From positions 1-64,000 of the forward strand of contig PAKU01000006.1 in NCBI GenBank assembly GCA_002706265.1: a stretch of DNA of 64,000 bases. The letters run 5' to 3'. Below, piece after piece: positions 54,173-63,299 of the stretch; within the stretch, counting starts at the first letter, position 1, and the number at the start of each line of letters is the position of its first letter. The DNA comes from Polycyclovorans sp. GTDB lineage: Bacteria > Pseudomonadota > Gammaproteobacteria > Nevskiales > Nevskiaceae. The position numbers and the translations under genes are program-made. A model generated the notes under the pieces. That model made no database searches. It was not told the DNA's origin and worked only from the letters and a program-made list of their open reading frames with translations.

Positions 54173-54178
54173 TATAAT
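54173..54178 (+). promoter_or_regulatory. Consensus -10 (TATAAT) directly before nnrD
   Basis: TATAAT ends 6 bases before the nnrD ATG, so transcription would begin at or next to the A of the start codon. No Shine-Dalgarno lies between them. It falls in the 22-base gap shared with queG. The -35 region (around 54150-54156) is poor. Confidence 0.6.
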
Positions 54179-54184
54179 CCAGCG

Positions 54185-55660
54185 ATGACCAAAGCGATCG
54201 AGACGGCATTGTACGAGGCTCGGGCCGTGCGCCAGATTGACGCGGCCGCCATCGCCGGGGGCATTCCAGATTCGGCGCTCATGCAGCGTGCAGCCGAGGC
54301 GGCATGGCAGGCGCTGCGGGATCGCTGGCCCGAGGCGCGCCGCATCGGCGTGCTCTGCGGGCCGGGTCACAACGGCGGCGATGGCTATGCGCTCGCGGCC
54401 ATTGCCCGTGATGCCGGCTGTCAGGTGCGCTTGTACCAGTGGGGGTCGGTGCCCGACACCGACACGGCGCGCCCTTTCGTCAGGGCCTGGCGATCGGCCG
54501 GCGGTGAGGTTGCGCCCCTTCAGGCCGCGCTGGAAGCGTCGGCCGATGTTTGGGTCGACGGGCTGCTCGGCATCGGGTTGGACCGCCCGGTCGACGATGA
54601 GGTGCAGGGGGTGATCAATGCCTTTAATGCACGCCGGCACGCGGTGCTGGCGCTGGACCTGCCGTCCGGCCTCAACGCCAGCACGGGGCAGGTGATGGGC
54701 GCCGCCTTCGAGGCGCAACTGACGGTCAGCTTCATCGCCCACAAGCTCGGGCTCTGGACCGGGTCGGGGCCGCATGTGGCGGGCCGGCGTGTGCTGGCCG
54801 ATTTGTCGGTTCCGTATTCCGCCGTGCAGGGCGTCGCGCCAGCCGCGACCTTGATCCCGGCGATCACCGCTGCCGACCTGCCGCGACGGCGCGCCGATGC
54901 CCACAAGGGCCAACATGGCCATGTGCTGGTGATCGGTGGCAACAATGGGGCGATGGGCGCGGCCCTGATGTGCGCCCGCGCGGCGCTGCGCAGCGGTGCG
55001 GGGTATGTGAGTGTCGCCACCCGCGGCGCGCATGCGGGCGTCATGGTTGCGGCCCAGCCTGAATTGATGGTCAGCGCGGCGGAGTCGCCCGCCGTGCTGG
55101 CCACGCTGATTCGGCGCGCCAGCGTGCTGGCCGTGGGGCCAGGGCTTGGGCAGGACGATTGGGCGCGCTGGGTGCTGGACGCCGCGCTGGCCGCAGGGTT
55201 GCCGGCGGTGCTCGATGCCGATGCACTGAACGGACTTGCGCAGCGGCCGCAGCGTCTGGGCGGCACCGTGATGACGCCGCATCCCCGGGAGGCGGCGCGG
55301 CTGCTGCGCTGCGCGCCTGGCGCCGTCGAGGCCGATCGCGCCGCCGCAGTCCGTCAGTTGCAGCAACGGTTTGGCGGAGCGGTGGTGCTCAAAGGCGCCG
55401 GCACGCTGGTGGCGAGCGGTGCAGCGACGCTGCGCTGTTGTCCGGCCGGCAACCCGGGCATGGCGGTGGCCGGCATGGGCGACGTGTTGACCGGCGTCAT
55501 CGCCGCTCTCATGGCCCAGGGCATCGCGCCGGACGCCGCGGCGGCGCTGGGCGTGCGTGCCCACGCCGACGCGGGCGACCGGGTCGCGGCCCGCATCGGC
55601 CAGCGCGGCATGATCCCCAGCGACCTCATCGATGCGCTGCCGGGCGTGTTGAATCCATGA
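54185..55660 (+). CDS. nnrD: Bifunctional NAD(P)H-hydrate epimerase/dehydratase
   Basis: A 491-aa fusion that repairs hydrated NAD(P)H. The N-terminal YjeF_N epimerase domain (about 1-210) has CGPGHNGGDGYALA, and the C-terminal ribokinase-like dehydratase domain (about 220-490) has VGPGLGQ, the segment around TPHPREAARLL, and GNPGMAVAGMGDVLTG. It begins the cluster nnrD-tsaE-amiC-mutL-miaA-hfq. Its stop overlaps tsaE (ATGA). Confidence 0.94.
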   Translation: MTKAIETALYEARAVRQIDAAAIAGGIPDSALMQRAAEAAWQALRDRWPEARRIGVLCGPGHNGGDGYALAAIARDAGCQVRLYQWGSVPDTDTARPFVRAWRSAGGEVAPLQAALEASADVWVDGLLGIGLDRPVDDEVQGVINAFNARRHAVLALDLPSGLNASTGQVMGAAFEAQLTVSFIAHKLGLWTGSGPHVAGRRVLADLSVPYSAVQGVAPAATLIPAITAADLPRRRADAHKGQHGHVLVIGGNNGAMGAALMCARAALRSGAGYVSVATRGAHAGVMVAAQPELMVSAAESPAVLATLIRRASVLAVGPGLGQDDWARWVLDAALAAGLPAVLDADALNGLAQRPQRLGGTVMTPHPREAARLLRCAPGAVEADRAAAVRQLQQRFGGAVVLKGAGTLVASGAATLRCCPAGNPGMAVAGMGDVLTGVIAALMAQGIAPDAAAALGVRAHADAGDRVAARIGQRGMIPSDLIDALPGVLNP

Positions 55661-56148
55661 GCGGCCTGACCCAGACCCTGGTGTTGCCCGACCCGGATGC
55701 CACCGACGCCCTGGGTGCGGCGCTGGCCGCGGGCCTGGGCCCGCAGCCCTTGGGGCTGATCGCCCTCGAGGGCGGGCTGGGGGCAGGAAAGACCCACCTG
55801 GTGCGCAGCCTGCTGCGGGCGCTGGGGGTTGCCGGGCCGGTGAAGAGCCCCACCTACACCCTGGTCGAGCCCTACGATCTGCCCGGCGGCGGCCGGGTTC
55901 TGCACCTTGACCTCTACCGCCTGGCTGCGGTGGAGGACTGGTGGGGGCTGGGGCTTGAAGACGAGCCGCCCGATCAGTCGCTGTGGTGCGTGGAGTGGCC
56001 TTCGATGGCCGGCGACGCCCTGCCGGCCGCGCGGTTGACGATCAGCCTCGAAGCCGCTGCCGGCGGGCGTGTGGCGCGGCTGCGCTGGAAGGACGCTGGG
56101 GACGGGGCCGCGAAGATCGTCACAACTCACATGAAGATTGTGGTGTAA
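55657..56148 (+). CDS. tsaE: tRNA threonylcarbamoyladenosine synthesis ATPase TsaE
   Basis: A 163-aa P-loop ATPase of the TsaB-TsaD-TsaE complex that makes t6A37. EGGLGAGKTHLVR is Walker A, KSPTYTLVEPY the switch region and LHLDLYRL the following strand; CVEWPSM carries the conserved Trp. The start is the ATG overlapping the nnrD stop; a much longer frame lies inside nnrD. Confidence 0.93.
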   Translation: MSGLTQTLVLPDPDATDALGAALAAGLGPQPLGLIALEGGLGAGKTHLVRSLLRALGVAGPVKSPTYTLVEPYDLPGGGRVLHLDLYRLAAVEDWWGLGLEDEPPDQSLWCVEWPSMAGDALPAARLTISLEAAAGGRVARLRWKDAGDGAAKIVTTHMKIVV

Positions 56149-56165
56149 CACGCTATATATAAATT
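56138..56165 (+). promoter_or_regulatory. AT-rich promoter region before amiC
   Basis: TTGTGG (56138-56143) and TAAATT (56160-56165) are 16 bases apart, within a run containing TATATATAAATTAG that stands out from the GC-rich surroundings. It probably drives amiC and the genes after it. TATATA or TATAAA may be the true -10. Confidence 0.5.
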
Positions 56166-56224
56166 AGAAAAATCTTGCGTTGCCGGGCAATCAGCGCTAT
56201 AAGCGCTGCATCAGGGAGTCAGTG

Positions 56225-57412
56225 GTGACGATGACGCGACACTTGCTAGTGATGTTGAGCCTCTTGGTCGTGATGACGCGGCCTGCCGTGGCCGCCGAGC
56301 TGCGCGACGTACGGCTGTGGGCGGGGCCGGAATCGACCCGCGTCGTGTTCGACCTTGATGGCGCCGTGCAGCACAGTGTTTTCACCCTGGACAATCCGCA
56401 TCGCATCGTCATCGACCTGCACGGCATGTCGCCCGAAAGCGTGCGTGTCGCCAACCGGGCGGCCGGCCAGGGCGTGGTGCAGCGCATCCGCTCGGGCAAG
56501 CGCGACGAAAAAACCGTGCGCGTGGTGCTGGACGTGAACCAGCCCATCACGCCGCGCAGTTTCAGCCTCACGCCCAGCGACCAGTTTGGCCACCGCGTGG
56601 TGCTGGACCTCGATGTGCCGCTGTCGATGCCCACCGCGCGCGTGCAGAAGCCCGCCGTCACCCTGGGCGAAAAACTCATCACCATCGCGGTGGATGCCGG
56701 TCACGGCGGCGAAGACCCCGGCGCCATCGGTCCGGCGGGCACGCGTGAAAAGGACGTGTCGCTGGTCATGGCGCGCCGCCTCGCCGCGTTGATCGACGCC
56801 CAGCCCGGCATGCGCGCGGTGCTGACACGCAGCGGCGATTACTCCGTGGGCCTGCAGCGCCGCGTCGAGGTCGCCCGTGAGTACCAGGCAGACCTGTTCG
56901 TCTCGATCCATGCCAACGCCTTCCGCAAGCGCGAGCTGCGCGGCAGCTCGGTTTATGTGCTGTCGAACCGGGGCGCGTCCAGTGAGCATGCCCGCTGGCT
57001 GGCGCGACGCGAGAACGCCGCCGACCTGGTGGGCGGCATCGAGATCGCCAGCAAGGACAGCGACCTCGCGTCGGTGTTGATCGATCTGTCGCAGAGCGCC
57101 TCGCTGGAAGCCAGTTTCGATCTGGGCGGCCGCATCCTCAATTCGCTGGGGCAGATCAACCGCCTGCAGAAAACGGTGGTGCAGCAGGCCGGCTTCATGG
57201 TGCTCAAGGCGCCCGACATTCCCTCGGTGCTGGTCGAAACGGCGTTCATCAGCAACCCGCAAGAAGAGCGTCTGCTGCGCGACCCCAAGCATCAGGAGCG
57301 GTTTGCCAAGTCCATCATGGCGGGCATCCGTGGCTACTTTGACCATTACCGGCCGCAGATGCCGGTGGTGCAATCGGCCGATTCCAGCCTGATCATGCGC
57401 GACCTGCCCTGA
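56225..57412 (+). CDS. amiC: N-acetylmuramoyl-L-alanine amidase, AmiB/AmiC type
   Basis: A 395-aa periplasmic zinc amidase that splits septal peptidoglycan. After the signal peptide comes an AMIN domain (about 25-125) and the Amidase_3 domain with Zn ligands in DAGHGGEDPGA, REKDVSL and SIHANA; VLVETAFISN has the catalytic Glu. GGGAG (56214-56218) is 6 nt before GTG 56225; ATG 56231 is the next choice and gives nearly the same protein. No LysM domain is present, so it is closer to AmiC than AmiB. Confidence 0.93.
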   Translation: MTMTRHLLVMLSLLVVMTRPAVAAELRDVRLWAGPESTRVVFDLDGAVQHSVFTLDNPHRIVIDLHGMSPESVRVANRAAGQGVVQRIRSGKRDEKTVRVVLDVNQPITPRSFSLTPSDQFGHRVVLDLDVPLSMPTARVQKPAVTLGEKLITIAVDAGHGGEDPGAIGPAGTREKDVSLVMARRLAALIDAQPGMRAVLTRSGDYSVGLQRRVEVAREYQADLFVSIHANAFRKRELRGSSVYVLSNRGASSEHARWLARRENAADLVGGIEIASKDSDLASVLIDLSQSASLEASFDLGGRILNSLGQINRLQKTVVQQAGFMVLKAPDIPSVLVETAFISNPQEERLLRDPKHQERFAKSIMAGIRGYFDHYRPQMPVVQSADSSLIMRDLP

Positions 57413-57489
57413 GCTGATACTCATGAGGCCCCGGGCAACGGCCTTGCCCGCGTAAACTGGCTGGCCCGATTCGCCGACCGCTTGCGCCC

Positions 57490-59325
57490 ATGACTGCCAT
57501 CGCCATCCTCCCCGACCTGCTGATCGATCAGATCAAGGCCGGAGAAGTGGTCGAGCGGCCTGCTGCAGTGGTCAAGGAACTGGTCGAGAACAGCCTCGAT
57601 GCCGGTGCGCAATCGATCGTGATCGACGTGGTCGAAGGCGGCCTCAACCGGATCCGCGTGACCGATGACGGCTGCGGCATCCCGGCCGAGGCGCTGGTTG
57701 GCGCGCTTGCGCGCCACGCGACCAGCAAGATTCGCGTCTTGGCAGATCTGGAATCGGTGGCCAGTCTCGGCTTTCGTGGCGAAGCCTTGCCCAGCATTCT
57801 GTCGGTCTCGCGCCTGCGCGTGACCAGCCGGCCCCAGCAGGCCGCGCACGCCCACCAGGTTCACGGGGAGGGCCGTCTGGCCGATGACATGGTCGGCGAG
57901 CCGGCTGCCCACCCGGTCGGCACGACTATTGACGTGCGCGACCTGTTCTTCAACACCCCGGCCCGTCGCAAGTTCATGCGCAGCGCGGCGGCGGAGTTCC
58001 GGGCCATTGTGCAAGTGGTGCACAAGCTGGCCCTGTGGCGCCCGGCGATGCGCATCGAACTGCTGCACAACGGCCGCTGCACGCTCAAGTTGCCGCCCCA
58101 GTCGCAGGCGGCCCGCATTGCCGCGCTGCTGGGAGATGCCTTCCTGACCGAGAGCGTGGCGGTTGACGAGGCGCGTCTCGGCCTTCATTTGCAGGGCTGG
58201 GTGGGCCTGCCCGCCGCGGCCCGGGCGCGCGCCGACTGCCAGCATGTGCATGTCAATGGCCGTCCGGTGCGTGATCGGGTGATGGCCTCGGCGATTCGCC
58301 GTGCCTATGCCGATGTGATGCACAGTCAACACCACCCGGCCTTTGTCCTGTCGTTGGCGCTGGACCCGGCGGCGGTCGATGTCAACGTGCATCCGCAGAA
58401 GACCGAGGTGCGCTTCAGGCGCTCGGCCGAGGTCCACGACTTTATCTTCGGTGTGATTCATCATCAATTGCGGGCGGTTCGACCCGAGCCAGATCGCCAC
58501 CACCAGATTCGGCCCGACGACCCGGCGCCGCAATGGCAGGTTCCCTTGGCGCTGGGGCCGCTGCCGCCGAGGGCCGGCGCCGCGTCATTCGTGCCGCAGT
58601 ACGCGGTCGGCGGCGGGCCGCCTTTGGCATTCCAGGTTGAAGATCGTGCCGACGGTGAGGCCTGCCCAGACCCGGCCGCAGCCCCGCCGTCGCCTTGGCG
58701 TGCAGCGGCGGCCCAGGTGGAGGCGGCAGCCCCGCTGGGGCATGCCATCGCGCAGCTCCACGGCATTTTCATTCTGGCCGAGAACACCGATGGGCTGGTG
58801 GTGGTCGATGCCCACGCCGCCCACGAGCGCGTGTTGTACGAGCGCCTCAAGCAACAGCTCGCGTCGGGGCAGGCGGCGAGCCAGCGTTTGCTGGTGCCGG
58901 AGCCGGTGGCGCTCGACGAAGTCGCCGTCGAGACGCTGATGGCGCAGCGTGAGGCCCTGGCGTCCGTTGGTTTCGAGCTGGACCAGACCGGGCCTGATTC
59001 GCTGTGGGTGCGCGCGGTTCCAGCGCTGTTGCAGCGGACGCCGGTGGCCGGCCTGCTCAAGCGCTGGGCGGGCAGCGGTGATGCCGGCGACGATGAACTG
59101 CACCGCATCGATGATGGCGCCCAGAGCGCCCAGCAACGGGTGCTGGCTGAGGTGGCGTGCAAGGCGGCCATCAAGGCCAACCGGCGTCTGACGCTGCCCG
59201 AGATGAATGCGCTGCTGCGTGACATCGAAGGCACCGAGCTGTCGGGCCAATGCAACCATGGTCGGCGCACCTGGGTGCAGATTCCGCGCGGCACGCTCGA
59301 CCACTGGTTTCTGCGAGGCCGATGA
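57490..59325 (+). CDS. mutL: DNA mismatch repair protein MutL (endonuclease type)
   Basis: A 611-aa GHKL ATPase. The N-terminal motifs are ELVENSLDAGA, TDDGCGIPAEA and FRGEALPS; the C-terminal domain has VDAHAAHERVLYERL, close to the DQHA(X2)E(X4)E endonuclease motif with Ala replacing Gln. This suggests a nicking MutL, as in bacteria without MutH, rather than the E. coli type. The gene overlaps miaA by 4 bp. Confidence 0.95.
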   Translation: MTAIAILPDLLIDQIKAGEVVERPAAVVKELVENSLDAGAQSIVIDVVEGGLNRIRVTDDGCGIPAEALVGALARHATSKIRVLADLESVASLGFRGEALPSILSVSRLRVTSRPQQAAHAHQVHGEGRLADDMVGEPAAHPVGTTIDVRDLFFNTPARRKFMRSAAAEFRAIVQVVHKLALWRPAMRIELLHNGRCTLKLPPQSQAARIAALLGDAFLTESVAVDEARLGLHLQGWVGLPAAARARADCQHVHVNGRPVRDRVMASAIRRAYADVMHSQHHPAFVLSLALDPAAVDVNVHPQKTEVRFRRSAEVHDFIFGVIHHQLRAVRPEPDRHHQIRPDDPAPQWQVPLALGPLPPRAGAASFVPQYAVGGGPPLAFQVEDRADGEACPDPAAAPPSPWRAAAAQVEAAAPLGHAIAQLHGIFILAENTDGLVVVDAHAAHERVLYERLKQQLASGQAASQRLLVPEPVALDEVAVETLMAQREALASVGFELDQTGPDSLWVRAVPALLQRTPVAGLLKRWAGSGDAGDDELHRIDDGAQSAQQRVLAEVACKAAIKANRRLTLPEMNALLRDIEGTELSGQCNHGRRTWVQIPRGTLDHWFLRGR

Positions 59326-60272
59326 GCACGCCAGACCGATTGCCGCTGCTGGTGATTGCCGGTGCCACCGCGAGCGGCAAGTCGGCGCTGGCCATGGCGC
59401 TGGCCCGGCGGATGCCGGTCGAGCTGATCAGTGCCGATTCGGCGCAGGTGTATCGCGGCATGGACATCGGCACCGCCAAGCCGAGCGCGCTTGAGCAGCA
59501 GCAGGTGCGGCATCACCTGCTGGACCTCTGCGACCCTGCAGACCCCTACTCTGCGGCCCGGTTCGCGGTGGACGCGACGCGCGCCATTTCAGAGGTGCGG
59601 GCGCGGCGCCATTTGCCGGTGCTGGTGGGCGGCACCCTTCTGTACCTCAAGGCCTTGCTGGGTGGCCTGAGCCGATTGCCGTCGTCTTCGCCGGCGCTGC
59701 GCGCCACGCTGCAAGCCGAGGCCGATGAGCGCGGCGTGGCCGCCATGCATGCCGAGCTGGCGACGCGCGACGCAGAAACGGCAGAGCGCCTGCACCCCAA
59801 CGACTGGCAGCGCATTCAACGGGCGCTGGAGATTGTTCGCCTCACGGGCCAGCCGGCGAGTCAGGCGTACCGGGTGCCGGTGCCGGCGCCCGACCTGGGT
59901 CCGGTCTGCCGGGTTGCGGTGATGGTTGCCGATCGCAGCGTGCTGCATCAGCGTATCGAGCAGCGCTTTCACCAGATGATGGAGGCCGGTCTGCTGGACG
60001 AGGTAGAAGCATTGTTCCGGCGCGGAGATCTGCACGACGCGCTGCCGTCGATACGCAGCGTCGGCTATCGGCAGCTTTGGGCCACGCTGGCTGCGGATGT
60101 GGCCTTGCCGGTGGCGGTGGAGCAGGGCGTTGCGGCCACCCGACAATTGGCCAAACGGCAGTTGACCTGGTTGCGCAACGAGCCTGGCTGGCAGCTACTG
60201 CACGGCGGGCTGGCAGGGCAGCTCGACGAGGTTGCCCGCACCTTGAAAACCCTGGGGCGCTGCCCAGAGTGA
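59322..60272 (+). CDS. miaA: tRNA dimethylallyltransferase
   Basis: A 316-aa enzyme that prenylates A37 of tRNAs reading UNN codons. [11 protein letters not shown] (P-loop), [18 protein letters not shown] and the [11 protein letters not shown] segment are the family motifs. ATG 59322 overlaps the mutL stop; hfq follows after 160 bases. Confidence 0.95.
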   Translation: MSTPDRLPLLVIAGATASGKSALAMALARRMPVELISADSAQVYRGMDIGTAKPSALEQQQVRHHLLDLCDPADPYSAARFAVDATRAISEVRARRHLPVLVGGTLLYLKALLGGLSRLPSSSPALRATLQAEADERGVAAMHAELATRDAETAERLHPNDWQRIQRALEIVRLTGQPASQAYRVPVPAPDLGPVCRVAVMVADRSVLHQRIEQRFHQMMEAGLLDEVEALFRRGDLHDALPSIRSVGYRQLWATLAADVALPVAVEQGVAATRQLAKRQLTWLRNEPGWQLLHGGLAGQLDEVARTLKTLGRCPE

Positions 60273-60432
60273 CAGGGGCAGGCGGTCATCCGCGCGTTGC
60301 GCTGCTGCTGAAAGTCGTCGGCCGATCAATGGCTTGACAACGGCGAAAACAAGGTGTCCGGTGTACACTGCCGGCCTACCCTCGGGTGGCAGAGTTGCGC
60401 AAGACAACAATCACGAAAACAGGGGTCGCCGC

Positions 60433-60699
60433 ATGTCGAAGGTTCACACACTGCAAGAACCATTTCTCAATGTGCTCCGTAAAGAACGCATTCCAGTTTC
60501 CATTTATCTGGTCAACGGCATCAAGCTGCAAGGCCAGATCGAGTCATTTGACTCATTTGTGGTGCTGCTGAAGAACACCGTCAGCCAGATGGTTTACAAG
60601 CACGCCATTTCGACGGTGGTGCCGTCGCGTCCGGTCCGTCTCTACGACCCGGAAGCCGACGCGGCCACCGCAGACGACCAGGGCGCACCGGCAGCTTGA
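60433..60699 (+). CDS. hfq: RNA chaperone Hfq
   Basis: An 88-aa Sm-like protein. [21 protein letters not shown], the Sm1 motif [19 protein letters not shown] and the Sm2 motif [14 protein letters not shown] are intact, followed by a short acidic/Ala tail. It forms hexamers that pair sRNAs with mRNAs. ATG 60433 has AGGGG 8 nt upstream. The 160-base gap after miaA, with TTGACA and TACACT separated by 24 bases, may hold an hfq promoter, but the spacing is not canonical. Confidence 0.97.
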   Translation: MSKVHTLQEPFLNVLRKERIPVSIYLVNGIKLQGQIESFDSFVVLLKNTVSQMVYKHAISTVVPSRPVRLYDPEADAATADDQGAPAA

Positions 60700-60723
60700 T
60701 CATCCCGAGTTCACATCGCTTGC

Positions 60724-62049
60724 ATGTTTGAGCGCCCCAAAGCCGGACAGCAAGCGGTTCTGGTGCATCTCGACCTGCCGGGTGGCGATTACGAGGCAGA
60801 CCGTCTTGAGTTCATAGAACTGGCCCGGGCTGCCGGCGCCGAGGTGTTGTCGGTGATCGGCGGCAGCCGGCGTCAGCCTGATGCCGGGCTGTTCGTCGGC
60901 ACCGGCAAGGCCGAAGAAATTGCCGAGAGCGTTCAGGCGCAGTGCGCCGAACTGGTGATCGTCAACCACCCGCTGTCGCCCAGCCAGGAGCGCAACCTCG
61001 AGCGTTGCGTGAAGTGCCGTGTGGTCGGGCGTTCGGGGCTGATTCTCGACATCTTTGCCCAGCGCGCCCGCACCCACGAGGGCAAGCTGCAGGTCGAGTT
61101 GGCGCAGTTGCAGCACATGTCGACCCGACTGATCCGCGGCTGGACCCACCTTGAGCGCCAGCGCGGCGGCGGCATTGGCCTGACCGGGCCGGGTGAAACC
61201 CAGCTGGAGCTCGACCGCCGCATGCTGCGTGACCGCATTGCCACGCTCAAGCGGCACCTCGAGGGCGTTCGCGCCCGCCGCGCCCAGAACCGCCAGGCCC
61301 GGACGCGCAACGAAATTCCCATCGCGTCGCTGGTGGGCTACACCAATGCGGGCAAGTCGACGCTGTTCAATGCGCTGACACACCAGCAGGTGTTTGCCTC
61401 CCGGCAACTCTTCGCCACCCTGGACACCACCGTGCGACGCGTGGAACTGCCGGGCCTGGAACACGCGGTGCTGGCCGACACCGTGGGTTTTATTCGCGAC
61501 CTGCCGCACGATCTGATCGCCGCCTTCCGAGCCACGCTGGAGGAGGCCCGCAACGCCGATCTGCTGGTGCATGTGGTGGACGCGGCAGACCCCGAGCGGG
61601 CGGCGCGCATCGAGCAGGTGGTGGCGGTCATCGACGAAATTGAAGCCGAGTCGGTGCCGCGTCTGCTGGTGTTCAACAAGATCGACCAGCGCGAAGGCGA
61701 GTTGCCGCGCGTCGAGCGCGATGATGCCGGCGTGGCGCAGCGGGTATGGGTGTCGGCGCTGACCGGCGAGGGCCTGGACACGCTGCGCGAGGTGCTGGCC
61801 GAACGTCTCGCCGAGCGTGACCTTGGCACCTACACCTTGCGAATTCCCAGCAGGGCGGGACGACTTCGGGCACAGTTGTTCGCCCATCGATCGGTCCGGG
61901 CCGAGCGCCTGCTCGAAACTGGCGATCTGGAAATCGACGTTGAAATGCCGTTCGAACGCCTGCGCGGTCTGTGCGTGGCCGCGGGCATCGACCCGCCGCC
62001 AGATCCAGGTCCGGTTGAGGCGTGGGAAGCGGACAACGTAAAATCATGA
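60724..62049 (+). CDS. hflX: GTPase HflX
   Basis: A 441-aa ribosome-associated GTPase that splits stalled ribosomes. The N-terminal HflX domain has GLFVGTGKAEEIAESV and LILDIFAQRARTHEGKLQVE; the G domain has GYTNAGKSTLFN (G1), DTVGFIRDLP (G3) and NKID (G4). It lies 24 bases after hfq and 88 bases before hflK, the classic order. Confidence 0.96.
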   Translation: MFERPKAGQQAVLVHLDLPGGDYEADRLEFIELARAAGAEVLSVIGGSRRQPDAGLFVGTGKAEEIAESVQAQCAELVIVNHPLSPSQERNLERCVKCRVVGRSGLILDIFAQRARTHEGKLQVELAQLQHMSTRLIRGWTHLERQRGGGIGLTGPGETQLELDRRMLRDRIATLKRHLEGVRARRAQNRQARTRNEIPIASLVGYTNAGKSTLFNALTHQQVFASRQLFATLDTTVRRVELPGLEHAVLADTVGFIRDLPHDLIAAFRATLEEARNADLLVHVVDAADPERAARIEQVVAVIDEIEAESVPRLLVFNKIDQREGELPRVERDDAGVAQRVWVSALTGEGLDTLREVLAERLAERDLGTYTLRIPSRAGRLRAQLFAHRSVRAERLLETGDLEIDVEMPFERLRGLCVAAGIDPPPDPGPVEAWEADNVKS

Positions 62050-62136
62050 GTTCGCGTGCCGCCGTTTCGGGCGGCCACGACAGCATCCTCAGCCCGGGCA
62101 TTCGCCTGGGCCACCAACCTGAAGGACAGCAACACT

Positions 62137-63297
62137 ATGGCTTGGAATGAACCCGGCCCCAACAAGGACCCTTGGAATCAGGGCCCCAAGAAAGGCGGCG
62201 GCGGGGGCAAGCCTCCCGATCTTGACGCACTGTTCAAGCGCTTCAAGCAGTCCTTGGGGGGCGGCAAGGGCAATGGCACCGGCTTGCCGTCGTCGGGCGG
62301 GGGCGGCGGCATTTCCCGCGGGCTGGTGTTGTTGCTGGTCGGCGCGCTGGTCGTGCTCTGGGGCCTGTCCGGCTTCTATGTGGTCGATGAACAGCAGCGC
62401 GGCGTGGTGTTGCGATTTGGTCAGCATATTCAGACCAATGAGCCGGGCCTGCGCTGGCATGTGCCGTGGCCGGTCGACACCGTGGAAGTGATCAACGTCA
62501 CCGGCGTTCGCTCGGTGGCCGAGAACTCCACCATGCTGACCCAGGACGAAAACATCGTGGATGTGGAGTTGACGGTGCAGTACCGCCTCTCCGACGTCGA
62601 AAAATTCCTCTTTGCGGTGGCCGAGCCGGATCGCGCACTGCGCCAGTCCACGCAATCGGCCGTGCGCGAGGTGGTGGGCACCTCGACGATGGATTTCATC
62701 ATCACCGAAGGCCGGCAGGAGGTTGCGGAGCGCACCAAGCTGCTGTTGCAGCAGAAGCTCGACAGCTACGGCACGGGCCTGTTCATCACCGAGGTCAACC
62801 TGCGTGCGGCACGGCCTCCGGCGCCGGTGCAGAGCGCGTTTGAAGACGCCATCAAGGCCAGAGAAGACCAGGTTCGTCTGGTCAATGAAGCCCAGGCCTA
62901 TGCCAACGATCGCCTGCCGCGTGCCCGCGGTGCGTCAGCACGTCTGGTTGAAGAAGCGCGCGGTTACAGCGAACAGGCCGTGGCCCGCGCCGAAGGTGAT
63001 GCGTCGCGCTTCAGCGCGCTGCTGACCGAATACAGGCAGGCGCCGGCGATCACCCGTGAACGTCTGTATCTGGACGTGATGAGCGAGGTTTTCGGACGCA
63101 CGACCAAGGTCATCATCGACGTCGACTCCAACGCGCCGCTGATGGTCTTGCCGCTGGATCAGCTACGCGGCGGCATGGCCGGCGGCGATGCGCGTGGCGA
63201 TCGCAGCGCCTCGGGCGGCGGTGATCCCGCAGCCGCGCCCAGGGGCGGCGCCACGCCGCAAGATCCCAACCGCGCCTCGCGCGACCGGAGCCGTTGA
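62137..63297 (+). CDS. hflK: FtsH protease modulator HflK
   Basis: A 386-aa SPFH/Band 7 inner-membrane protein. It has a Gly/Pro-rich N terminus (KKGGGGGKPPDLDALF), one membrane helix (RGLVLLLVGALVVLWGLSGFYVV, near residue 60) and the SPFH domain, then a Gly/Pro-rich tail. With HflC it cages FtsH. ATG 62137 gives the family start (AWNEPGPNKDPWNQG); AAGGA is 10 nt upstream. hflC follows after two bases. Confidence 0.95.
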   Translation: MAWNEPGPNKDPWNQGPKKGGGGGKPPDLDALFKRFKQSLGGGKGNGTGLPSSGGGGGISRGLVLLLVGALVVLWGLSGFYVVDEQQRGVVLRFGQHIQTNEPGLRWHVPWPVDTVEVINVTGVRSVAENSTMLTQDENIVDVELTVQYRLSDVEKFLFAVAEPDRALRQSTQSAVREVVGTSTMDFIITEGRQEVAERTKLLLQQKLDSYGTGLFITEVNLRAARPPAPVQSAFEDAIKAREDQVRLVNEAQAYANDRLPRARGASARLVEEARGYSEQAVARAEGDASRFSALLTEYRQAPAITRERLYLDVMSEVFGRTTKVIIDVDSNAPLMVLPLDQLRGGMAGGDARGDRSASGGGDPAAAPRGGATPQDPNRASRDRSR

Positions 63298-63299
63298 TC

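Noticed and set aside
60334-60369. TTGACA and TACACT before hfq as a promoter
   Set aside because: Good hexamers, but the spacer is 24 bases instead of 16-18, so I do not list it as a promoter.
62062-62090. GC-rich hairpin after hflX
   Set aside because: The stem is bulged and not followed by T residues, and hflK follows at once, so it is not convincing as a terminator.
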